Of a stretch of 14,092 nucleotides of DNA, positions 1 through 5,935 are shown piece after piece. The number at the start of each line of letters is the position of its first letter. Within the stretch, counting starts at the first letter, position 1. The notes beneath the pieces are model-generated. The model was not told the DNA's origin and did not search any database. It saw only the letters and a program-made list of their open reading frames with translations. The stretch spans positions 1 to 14,092 of the forward strand of contig DGQF01000021.1 of NCBI GenBank assembly GCA_002389675.1. The letters are read 5' to 3'. A program made the translations under genes and the position numbers. Source of the stretch: Gammaproteobacteria bacterium UBA4421. Its GTDB lineage: Bacteria > Pseudomonadota > Gammaproteobacteria > Pseudomonadales > Azotimanducaceae.

Positions 1-59
1 AACTTAGCGTTTTGAGGATTGGTAATGTTGTAGACCATAACACCGACAACACGTCTTCT
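1..59 (-). pseudogene. Possible gene fragment at the left edge
   Basis: Just past the stop of the MFS gene, the minus strand stays open to the window edge in a different frame and reads VVGVMVYNITNPQNAK. This resembles the 'GVxVYDITNPxxPxF' repeats of beta-propeller / choice-of-anchor proteins. Only about 19 codons are visible, with no start codon or ribosome site suited to a gene beginning here. If real, it is the middle of a gene whose 5' part is missing, where the MFS gene now sits, so it would be a remnant. It may equally be a chance open frame. Confidence 0.2.
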
Positions 60-1179
60 ACTTAGCCTGATCAGGATGGGCTTTATTGGCCGTATATATC
101 AAACCGAAGCTCAGGATAAGTAGCATGAAGCAGCAAACAAACACGGCCGTTGCTCCGTAATGGCTAAACAGGTAAACCCCTAATGATGGACCAAGAGACG
201 CACCCACCCCTTGGGCTAGTGATACCAAAACCACAGTCCTGCCGCTGGCATCAAAGGCCGAGAACCAAGCCATTTGCATGGGCATCGTAAAACTGTAGAA
301 AAAGTTGTACAGGCACAACCCAACGGCGAACAGTAACGGTACGGCGCTTTGCTCTACGAGTAGCAATGCCAGGGCCAGCGCGCTGTAGGAAAACGTGATT
401 AATTGAAAGCGGCCTACTTTTTCAAGCACCAAAGCGGGAGCCACCGCCCCCAAAAAGCTAAAGAGCAAACTGGCCGAGAGCGCAAGGCCAATGAGCTTTG
501 TTGAAAACCCCAAATCCCCCGCCACCTGCTCGGCCACCACCCAAATCGCTGTTAGGGCGGTCATATAAATCATGATGGAGCAAAGCGCCGCAATGTTAGA
601 GAGCGGCAATCCAACCTGTTTTTCTGCCGCCTCCTTCACTGGGTTTTGCTTCGGGAGCGATGTTAGAAGCAGCCAAGGTAACAGCGACAGCAGCGCCAGA
701 ATGACAAACAATGCATCCCCACCCCACCTTTCCAACAAATTCGGAGTAAACGTTAAAAGCAACGCGCCAACAGCTGTCTGGACCCCCAGTGCTAAGGAGA
801 ACTCTTTATCAGCATTTTCAGCACCACCCAGGCAGGCGTAAGCAAACGCCATGAGTGAACCCGAAGCCAGGCCAGCCAAAGCGCGACAAACCATGAACTC
901 CGTAGCGGTAGTTGCATAGATAGACGCGACATTGGCGGCAACGGCGACGATCGTCGCTGGTATGAAAACGCCGTGCCAATGCCACTTTGACAACCAGTAT
1001 CTCGCGGCCAATGCCGCCAACGCGCCGCCTGCCATGTCTGCCGACATCAGGAGGCTAAGTTGATTAGCACCAATCTGGTGCTCGTCACTAAAGACACCGA
1101 AAAAGTAGGGCAGCAGGTAATAAACCAACACGCCGTTGGTGAAGAGCAGATAGTTCACTACGCGGAATCTAAGCGACAT
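58..1179 (-). CDS. MFS transporter (first copy)
   Basis: Inner-membrane transporter of the major facilitator superfamily, about 373 residues and about 12 hydrophobic segments with almost no extramembrane parts; the substrate cannot be told. Counting from the GTG at 1194, the landmarks are a SADMAG motif (residues 51-56) at the TM2 position, CRALAGLASG (103-112) around TM4, a charged central loop rich in Lys/Glu (about 180-193) and a GR-containing helix start near residue 320. The second MFS protein in this window has matching SSDMAG, CRLSAGIGAG and SGR motifs, so the two are probably distant paralogues. The reading frame opens at GTG 1194, but ATG 1179 gives a more natural N-terminus (MSLRFRVVNYLL); neither has a clear Shine-Dalgarno. 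It diverges from a TetR gene, the usual layout for a repressor-controlled exporter or importer. Confidence 0.9.
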   Translation of the reverse strand: MSLRFRVVNYLLFTNGVLVYYLLPYFFGVFSDEHQIGANQLSLLMSADMAGGALAALAARYWLSKWHWHGVFIPATIVAVAANVASIYATTATEFMVCRALAGLASGSLMAFAYACLGGAENADKEFSLALGVQTAVGALLLTFTPNLLERWGGDALFVILALLSLLPWLLLTSLPKQNPVKEAAEKQVGLPLSNIAALCSIMIYMTALTAIWVVAEQVAGDLGFSTKLIGLALSASLLFSFLGAVAPALVLEKVGRFQLITFSYSALALALLLVEQSAVPLLFAVGLCLYNFFYSFTMPMQMAWFSAFDASGRTVVLVSLAQGVGASLGPSLGVYLFSHYGATAVFVCCFMLLILSFGLIYTANKAHPDQAK

Positions 1180-1267
1180 AGGATTTTGCAGCACATAAGG
1201 CAGGGGTGAAGCGACCGTTATAGTAGATGAAAATCATAGGCGCTAGGGGGCTTTCTAAAAACCTTTC

Positions 1268-1291
1268 AACACCACCCTGCGGTAGGGTGTT
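1268..1291 (-). promoter_or_regulatory. Hairpin upstream of the first MFS gene
   Basis: CACCCT (1273-1278), loop GCGGT and AGGGTG (1284-1289) form a perfect 6-bp stem. Allowing a 3-nt bulge, AACA (1268-1271) also pairs with TGTT (1288-1291). On the minus strand it lies between a possible 23-25-codon ORF and the MFS start. A run of five T follows about six bases after the stem, so it could be a weak terminator or attenuator, or an operator. The function is inference. Confidence 0.35.
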
Positions 1292-1326
1292 TAAGGTCGA
1301 TTGCCGCTAAACTCGCCGTTGAGCTA

Positions 1327-1398
1327 TTACAACGTCAGCCACCCTTGACTCAAGAACGCGAAGCCCAGCACCACCAAGATAAAAAGAGCCCAACGCAA
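1327..1398 (-). CDS. Possible small single-span membrane peptide
   Basis: A short frame, too short for routine gene calling, encodes 23 residues from TTG 1398 (or 25 from GTG 1404). It begins MRWALFILVVLGFAF and ends SQGWLTL: one strongly hydrophobic segment after an N-terminal Arg, as in bacterial small membrane proteins. An AAGGGG (1405-1410) lies 6 nt before the TTG, a good spacing. It abuts the GTG, which favours the TTG start. It lies in the divergent gap upstream of the first MFS gene, on the same strand, and a hairpin follows. It could be a small membrane protein, a leader peptide for the MFS gene, or chance. No homologue was recognised. Confidence 0.3.
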   Translation of the reverse strand: MRWALFILVVLGFAFLSQGWLTL

Positions 1399-1483
1399 TG
1401 ACACCCCCTTGGAAGTTGCGTGGGTCCTACCAAATCAGTCTTCATTCGGGCAGTCTTACACTTGTGCGGTAATGCAATGAATA

Positions 1484-2104
1484 ATGGAACGCATGAATCT
1501 TAGAGAAACCAACAAAGCCAATCGGCAAAAGCTGATCGTCGCAAACGCCGCCAGATTGTTCTCATCAATTGGCTACGAGAAGACGGCAATAGAAATGGTG
1601 GCGGAGCGATCCAACGTTTCACCCGCAACGATCTATAACAATTTTGAAAATAAGACCGGCCTTTTACTCGCCGTGTTAATTGACGAGGGCGAAGATGCAC
1701 AACAGATTGGCGAGAAGATTATTGCCCAACGCCAGCCCAATGACTCGAGCATTATTTATCGCCTAATCGACATGTATGTCTCCCATCCAATGGAATTTAT
1801 GAACAAGACCTGTTGGCGCCAAGCGCTGGCAGCATCGACGGCATCTTCAAACAAAAAGTTCACTCAGGAATATCAAAACGTAGACAATCAATTAGGGAAC
1901 CTGCTCATTGACCTAATGCACGCGCTCCACAAAGAACAGGTCTTTACCGCACAGGTGGACCCCCAATCCCTGGGCGAAATAATTTGGAATAATGTCAATC
2001 AAATGTTCACAGACTTTATTTCTAATGAGGCAATGTCCCTAAAAGCATTGAAAAACGCGCTTCATAGACAAACGAAGGCCCTTATCGTTCTGGCTGTGAA
2101 ATAA
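1484..2104 (+). CDS. TetR/AcrR-family regulator (first copy)
   Basis: DNA-binding repressor of typical TetR length (206 residues). The N-terminal three-helix DNA-binding domain covers about residues 14-60: the RLFSSIGYEKTAIEMVAERS helices, then the turn and recognition helix NVSPATIYNNFENKTG. The rest is the all-helical ligand/dimer domain, which carries HPMEFMNKTCWRQALAAS near the middle. It is about 70% identical by eye and without gaps to the second TetR at 5094-5726. The recognition region differs by a single residue (Asn for His in YNNF/YNHF). It is divergent from the first MFS gene, its most likely target, and convergent with the second MFS gene. ATG 1484 has no clear ribosome site, and ATG 1493 (MNLRET) is an alternative. 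The ligand is unknown. Confidence 0.9.
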   Translation: MERMNLRETNKANRQKLIVANAARLFSSIGYEKTAIEMVAERSNVSPATIYNNFENKTGLLLAVLIDEGEDAQQIGEKIIAQRQPNDSSIIYRLIDMYVSHPMEFMNKTCWRQALAASTASSNKKFTQEYQNVDNQLGNLLIDLMHALHKEQVFTAQVDPQSLGEIIWNNVNQMFTDFISNEAMSLKALKNALHRQTKALIVLAVK

Positions 2105-2122
2105 AGCTCAATGGCTTTTTTT
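2103..2122. terminator. Short terminator-like stem in convergent gap
   Basis: AAAGC (2103-2107), a 6-nt loop and GCTTT (2114-2118) are followed by four further T residues. The element overlaps the tetR stop and lies between two genes that converge with only 22 bp between them. The stem is short, so termination strength is doubtful. Confidence 0.35.
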
Positions 2123-2126
2123 ACAC

Positions 2127-3368
2127 CTAATCTTTATCCGCTATATCTGGAGACACCCGCAATAGCTCCCGATAAACATAACCATAAATAAGCAGTGCAA
2201 CCGCGGAAGCCAATGCGCACATCACCATAACCGAGCTATAGCCAAGCTGGTATGACAGCAACGTGCCAGCGAGCGTGGGGGCCACCGCTTGTCCAATCCC
2301 TTGAAAAGCGGGAACCAGAGCTGCGTAACGGCCAGAATGGTCGATGTTGGAGAGGGTTCCCAACTGGAACACATCAATAAATATCCAGAAAAAACTAAAC
2401 GAGAAAACGCTGAAGACGAAAGTCGCCTTATCTACCTTCCCTGCCAGTACTAACATGGTCACCACCATAAGCAACAAAGCAAACAACAAAGGCTTTGATT
2501 GTCCAAAGCGCCTTGCAAGCCATATCGTTACCGCGGTGCCAGAAATACTGAACAGCTGCGCCCAGGTTAGCGTCCCGGATATAAGTGTAGGGGCAATGTT
2601 GGCCGCTGCACCGGCTCGTTCAATAAACGCCCAATACGCACCCACCAATAAGTAAAAACTAAAAACCGCAGCCAAACATAAACGCGGTAGAACTTTGGGC
2701 ACGTGCAAATGGCTTGAAGGCCCCTCGGTCTCATCATCCAATACGACCTCATCGCCAGCGTCAATGCAGCGCCGGGGCAGCCATGGCAACACCAGTAGGA
2801 TAGGAGCCGCTTCCAGCAGGTAAAACATAAACAGCCCATTGACGCCCCATTTACCTTCTATAATTGGAAAAATATAAAAGATGAAGGCGTTCATTAGCAC
2901 AAGCACAAAAAGCAAGATACTGAATGTCCTAGCAGTATTGTGGCTGCCTGCTAGGCTTGCCGTGCAGGTTGAGTAACATATCCCAGCACCGATGCCCGCA
3001 GACAACCGACACCAAATTAACGCGAGAAGGTCTGGATTTTGAGTTGAGGCATAGTTGCCCAGCATCACCAACAGCAATCCAGCTGCAGCAAGAACCCGCC
3101 GATTGATTCGGGTTACAAGCAGGGCTGCGAGTATCGAGCCAAAAAATAATCCAGCCATGTCCGAAGAAGCCAGCCAACCCAGTTGCTGTTCGCTGAAGCC
3201 AAGGGACTTGGCCATTGAACCAACAAGCAAGGGCATGCCCATTGCCACTCCGGTGCCTGCAAACCCAAGCACAACTGCAGCAAAGATCGCGGAAGGCCTA
3301 TCAAATACATTGACACTATGGGCGATGATATTTTCGCTCTCTTCTTTAGCGTGCGGCATCGTTTCCAC
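2127..3368 (-). CDS. MFS transporter (second copy)
   Basis: Major facilitator superfamily inner-membrane transporter, 413 residues from the chosen start and about 12 membrane segments, substrate unknown. The frame is open from 3428, which would overlap the GMC gene. A strong AGAGGAGG (3374-3381) sits 5 nt before GTG 3368, which puts the start 25 nt after the GMC stop and removes the overlap. Landmarks from that start are SSDMAG (68-73) with TRINRR following at the TM2-3 loop, CRLSAGIGAG (about 120-129) and a late SGRYAALVPAFQG helix. All have counterparts in the first MFS protein of this window. Direct linkage to a GMC dehydrogenase suggests it moves that enzyme's substrate or product. It is the last gene of the probable tetR-GMC-MFS operon. 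Confidence 0.92.
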   Translation of the reverse strand: METMPHAKEESENIIAHSVNVFDRPSAIFAAVVLGFAGTGVAMGMPLLVGSMAKSLGFSEQQLGWLASSDMAGLFFGSILAALLVTRINRRVLAAAGLLLVMLGNYASTQNPDLLALIWCRLSAGIGAGICYSTCTASLAGSHNTARTFSILLFVLVLMNAFIFYIFPIIEGKWGVNGLFMFYLLEAAPILLVLPWLPRRCIDAGDEVVLDDETEGPSSHLHVPKVLPRLCLAAVFSFYLLVGAYWAFIERAGAAANIAPTLISGTLTWAQLFSISGTAVTIWLARRFGQSKPLLFALLLMVVTMLVLAGKVDKATFVFSVFSFSFFWIFIDVFQLGTLSNIDHSGRYAALVPAFQGIGQAVAPTLAGTLLSYQLGYSSVMVMCALASAVALLIYGYVYRELLRVSPDIADKD

Positions 3369-3373
3369 TTTTG

Positions 3374-3381
3374 CCTCCTCT
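3374..3381 (-). promoter_or_regulatory. Ribosome binding site deciding the GTG start of MFS 2
   Basis: AGAGGAGG on the minus strand is 5 nt upstream of GTG 3368. No comparable site precedes the upstream ATG at 3428, so the shorter protein is preferred. Confidence 0.7.
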
Positions 3382-3393
3382 AACTCATGTGCT

Positions 3394-5052
3394 CTAACAT
3401 CTGGCCACCGCGGGATACTCGGGTGCAAGTGGAGATAAGCCCAAAATACTATCGGCGATTTTTTCGGCGAGCATGATGGTCACGGCATTGAGATTGCCCG
3501 CTGGGATAGACGGAATGATTGAGGCATCAACAACCCGCAACTTATTGATCCCGTGCACCCTGCCTTCTTCATCAGTCACGGCCTTGTCGTCCAGACCCAT
3601 GCTGCAAGTTCCGCACGGATGATAGTTAGATTCAACATGGGCGTAGACCCACTTCATGATGTCTTTATCAGACTCAAGACCATTAACTCCAGATAACTCC
3701 TGCGATAGCCGCCCCTGCCATGCACTTTGCTGAAACAGTTCCCGAGTCGCTTTTACCGCATCGATTGCTACCTGTTTATCGCTATCTGTGCTCAGATAGT
3801 TGAATCGGAATTTAGGCGCGAGCGCAGGATCAGCGCCATCGATCCACAATTTACCGCGACTAGTAGGCCGCTGTAGGCTGGCGAAGCACTGGTACCCAGG
3901 TTCAAGGCTAATGCCCTTTGGAGCAAAATCACCGCGCATGGCAATACACTCTAGCTGAACGTCGGGTACGGCTTCGTCTTCGAGCAGGCACAAGAAGGCT
4001 CCAACTTCGAAATGATTAGAAATTCCCAGCCCCTGCTTGCGCAACAACCAATCCAGACCCACTTTAAGACGCCCAACATATCCCAGCTGTGACGCCAGCG
4101 AATCTCGCGGATTTGTTGCGCCATAGTCAAAACACCAAGCCGGATGGTCTTGTAGATTTTCGCCCACACCCGGCACATGCTCCGTTAGCGCAATATCATT
4201 TTTCATGAGCATGTCGGCATCTCCAATACCGGAGAGCATGAGCAGCTGCGGCGATTGGATAGCGCCAGCAGATAGGATTACCTCCTCGCCCACGTCTATA
4301 TGAAATACTTCGCCTCGACGAGTCAAATGAACCCGCACTGCATCCTTCCCTGAAAACTCTACTGAGGTACAACGCGTCTCCAGCAAGATTTCCAGGTTAG
4401 ATTTCCCCGGCTGGTCATATAGATAGGCTTGGCATGCACTATGTCTGATCCCTCCGGCCACATTCCTTTGCGTTTCATGAGCCCCAGCTTGCTGCGCTCC
4501 GTTGTGGTCAGGATTCAGCTGCAGGCCATACTCACGGCTCGCAGCGAGGAAAGACCGAAAGAGCGGATTGGTCACCTCGGTCTTGGTAACTTTCGTTGGC
4601 CCGCTGCGTCCCCGATATAGCGGTTCACCGCCGTCATAGTTTTCACTGCGCTTAAAATAGGGGAGGCAGTGGGCATAACTCCAGTCTTCCAGTCCGGACT
4701 CGCACCAATGATCATAGTCGCGTCGATTTCCTCGCACCCAATTCATACCGTTAATCGAGGATGAGCCCCCCAAAACCCTACCGCGAGGCGTATATGTACC
4801 CACTTCAGAAGGGGCAAAGTCTTCCTTTTCAGCAAAGAACTTCCAGTTGTAGCGATCCTTTACTAACGGAATACCCAAGCCCGCCGGCATTTGAATAAAG
4901 ATATTTTTATCGCTGGGACCAGCCTCTACTAAAAGCACACTGTTACTGGTGTCCGCAGCAAGTCGGGCCGCGAGTACGCTACCCGCAGAGCCAGATCCTA
5001 TAATAATGAAATCATAAACGGTCCTAGATGGGCGCTTTATGATATGCAGCAT
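3394..5052 (-). CDS. GMC-family FAD alcohol / choline-dehydrogenase-like oxidoreductase
   Basis: Flavoenzyme of the glucose-methanol-choline family, 552 residues, the usual length. It would oxidise an alcohol to an aldehyde or ketone with FAD. Motifs in order: dinucleotide-binding GSGSAG (19-24), VEAG (42-45) for the FAD ribose, first GMC signature GRVLGGSSSINGM (91-103), second signature GAIQSPQLLMLSGIG (263-277), and the active-site HPCGT with His478 plus Asn520 in PAGNLNA. The His/Asn pair is the arrangement of choline-dehydrogenase-like members. There is no signal peptide, so it is cytoplasmic or membrane-peripheral. ATG 5052 has AAGGTG 8 nt upstream. It lies 41 nt after tetR and 25 nt before an MFS gene on the same strand. 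Choline itself is not implied: no betaine-aldehyde dehydrogenase or BetI-like regulator is recognisable nearby, and the substrate is open. Confidence 0.92.
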   Translation of the reverse strand: MLHIIKRPSRTVYDFIIIGSGSAGSVLAARLAADTSNSVLLVEAGPSDKNIFIQMPAGLGIPLVKDRYNWKFFAEKEDFAPSEVGTYTPRGRVLGGSSSINGMNWVRGNRRDYDHWCESGLEDWSYAHCLPYFKRSENYDGGEPLYRGRSGPTKVTKTEVTNPLFRSFLAASREYGLQLNPDHNGAQQAGAHETQRNVAGGIRHSACQAYLYDQPGKSNLEILLETRCTSVEFSGKDAVRVHLTRRGEVFHIDVGEEVILSAGAIQSPQLLMLSGIGDADMLMKNDIALTEHVPGVGENLQDHPAWCFDYGATNPRDSLASQLGYVGRLKVGLDWLLRKQGLGISNHFEVGAFLCLLEDEAVPDVQLECIAMRGDFAPKGISLEPGYQCFASLQRPTSRGKLWIDGADPALAPKFRFNYLSTDSDKQVAIDAVKATRELFQQSAWQGRLSQELSGVNGLESDKDIMKWVYAHVESNYHPCGTCSMGLDDKAVTDEEGRVHGINKLRVVDASIIPSIPAGNLNAVTIMLAEKIADSILGLSPLAPEYPAVARC

Positions 5053-5093
5053 CGATGGTTCACCTTTTTAGACGTGAGTCTCAGAAAATAGTA

Positions 5094-5726
5094 TCAAGTT
5101 GGTCTCAGAGCTAATGCCATTAGGGCTTTTGTTTGTACCTCGATGGATTCTTTGAGTGACTTCAGGGACATTCCATTGTCTGAAATAAAATCGGTAAACA
5201 TTTGATCCACGTTATTCCACATAATTTCGCCCAATGATTGGGGATCCACAAGATCGACGAAAACCTGTTCCTCGTAGAGGCAATGAATCAGCTCGATCAG
5301 TTGGTTCTGTAATTTTTTTTCGACATTCTGATATTCCCGAGCAAACTTCTCGTTTGATGACGCAATAGATGCCGCGAGGGCCTGGCGCCAACAGGACTTG
5401 TTCATGAACTCCATCGGGTGATCAACATACAGCTCGAGCAAGCGATAGATAACATGGGCATCATGCGGCTGCCGTTGATCAATAATCCTTTTCCCAATTT
5501 GCTGAACACCCTCCCCCTCATCGATCAAAACAGCCAACAGCAGCCCAGTCTTATTCTCAAAATGGTTGTAAATCGTTGCGGGCGATACGTTTGATCGCTC
5601 CGCTACCAATTCTATTGCGGTCTTCTCGTAGCCTATGGAAGAGAAAAGTCGCGAGGCATTGGCAACGATACGCTTCTGTCGATCGAGTTTATTGGCTTGT
5701 CTTAGGCTCACGTGATTTTGCTTCAT
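5094..5726 (-). CDS. TetR/AcrR-family regulator (second copy)
   Basis: TetR-type repressor of 210 residues. The DNA-binding domain covers about residues 16-62, with recognition region NVSPATIYNHFENKTG. The helical effector domain shares HPMEFMNKSCWRQALAAS and VDPQSLGEIMWNNV with the first TetR in this window, pointing to a recent duplication. It heads a minus-strand set with the GMC enzyme and the second MFS gene. It is divergent from the TonB receptor across a spacer holding a perfect palindrome. That palindrome covers the -10 of its own promoter, so autorepression with joint control of the receptor is likely. No ribosome site is obvious before ATG 5726, and the predicted leader is only about 17 nt. 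Confidence 0.93.
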   Translation of the reverse strand: MKQNHVSLRQANKLDRQKRIVANASRLFSSIGYEKTAIELVAERSNVSPATIYNHFENKTGLLLAVLIDEGEGVQQIGKRIIDQRQPHDAHVIYRLLELYVDHPMEFMNKSCWRQALAASIASSNEKFAREYQNVEKKLQNQLIELIHCLYEEQVFVDLVDPQSLGEIMWNNVDQMFTDFISDNGMSLKSLKESIEVQTKALMALALRPT

Positions 5727-5745
5727 TTTTGGCGGGTGTGCGGCC

Positions 5746-5771
5746 TTAAATTGTAGTTGACTACAATTTAA
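5746..5771. promoter_or_regulatory. Perfect 26-bp palindromic operator (O1)
   Basis: Two 12-bp arms, 5746-5757 and 5760-5771, are exact reverse complements around a central TG; the core is TTGTAGTTGACTACAA. Its size and symmetry fit a TetR dimer site. It lies 20 bp upstream of the tetR start and overlaps elements of both divergent promoters, so one bound repressor could block both directions. Binding by the adjacent TetR is inference. Confidence 0.8.
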
Positions 5772-5778
5772 AGCACAA
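5750..5778 (-). promoter_or_regulatory. Leftward promoter of tetR-GMC-MFS
   Basis: On the minus strand, -35 TTGTGC (5778-5773), a 17-nt spacer and -10 TACAAT (5755-5750, 5/6 to consensus). The -10 lies inside the palindrome. The predicted transcript begins near 5743, about 17 nt before the tetR ATG. Confidence 0.6.
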
Positions 5779-5785
5779 TTAATAT
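5757..5785 (+). promoter_or_regulatory. Rightward promoter of the TonB receptor
   Basis: -35 TTGACT (5757-5762, 5/6 to consensus), a 17-nt spacer and -10 TAATAT (5780-5785). The -35 lies at the centre of the palindrome. The predicted start near 5792 leaves an AT-rich leader of about 140 nt before the receptor ATG. Confidence 0.6.
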
Positions 5786-5857
5786 TCGTAAGACAACAAT
5801 AAATGGCATTTAATTCAGGTTATATCGTATTAATTGATCTATAAATCATATAAATAA

Positions 5858-5873
5858 ATGTAGACGACTATAA
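5858..5873. promoter_or_regulatory. Imperfect second operator copy (O2)
   Basis: ATGTAGACGACTATAA matches the O1 core TTGTAGTTGACTACAA at 12 of 16 positions and keeps the TGTAG...GACTA halves. It lies in the leader of the TonB receptor, about 100 bp from O1, where a second dimer could act as a roadblock or form a loop. Function is inferred. Confidence 0.4.
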
Positions 5874-5935
5874 AAATAAGCCGCGACGTAGTAGCTCACC
5901 AGTTACATTGCGCTTGTGAAAATTGGAGTAACACT

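Larger units (their letters stand above)
1195..1483. other. Divergent gap between first MFS and first tetR
   Basis: This 289-bp spacer should carry promoters for the leftward MFS gene and the rightward tetR. Apart from the small ORF and hairpin listed separately, there is a short inverted repeat CGTTG/CAACG (1317-1321 and 1330-1334, 8-nt spacer). No near-consensus -35/-10 pair was found on either strand. No good copy of the palindromic operator at 5746-5771 was found, only a poor match around 1219-1234. Confidence 0.4.

Noticed and set aside
572..841. Plus-strand ORF of 89 codons
   Set aside because: It lies wholly inside the MFS gene on the other strand, with no ribosome site and non-protein-like composition.
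1219..1234. Operator-like TTATAG...GAAAA near the first MFS gene
   Set aside because: Only the left half resembles the O1 core and symmetry is absent.
3055..3438. Plus-strand ORF of 127 codons
   Set aside because: Antisense to the second MFS gene and the GMC 3' end. It is Ser/Pro/Thr-rich, as expected of an antisense shadow.
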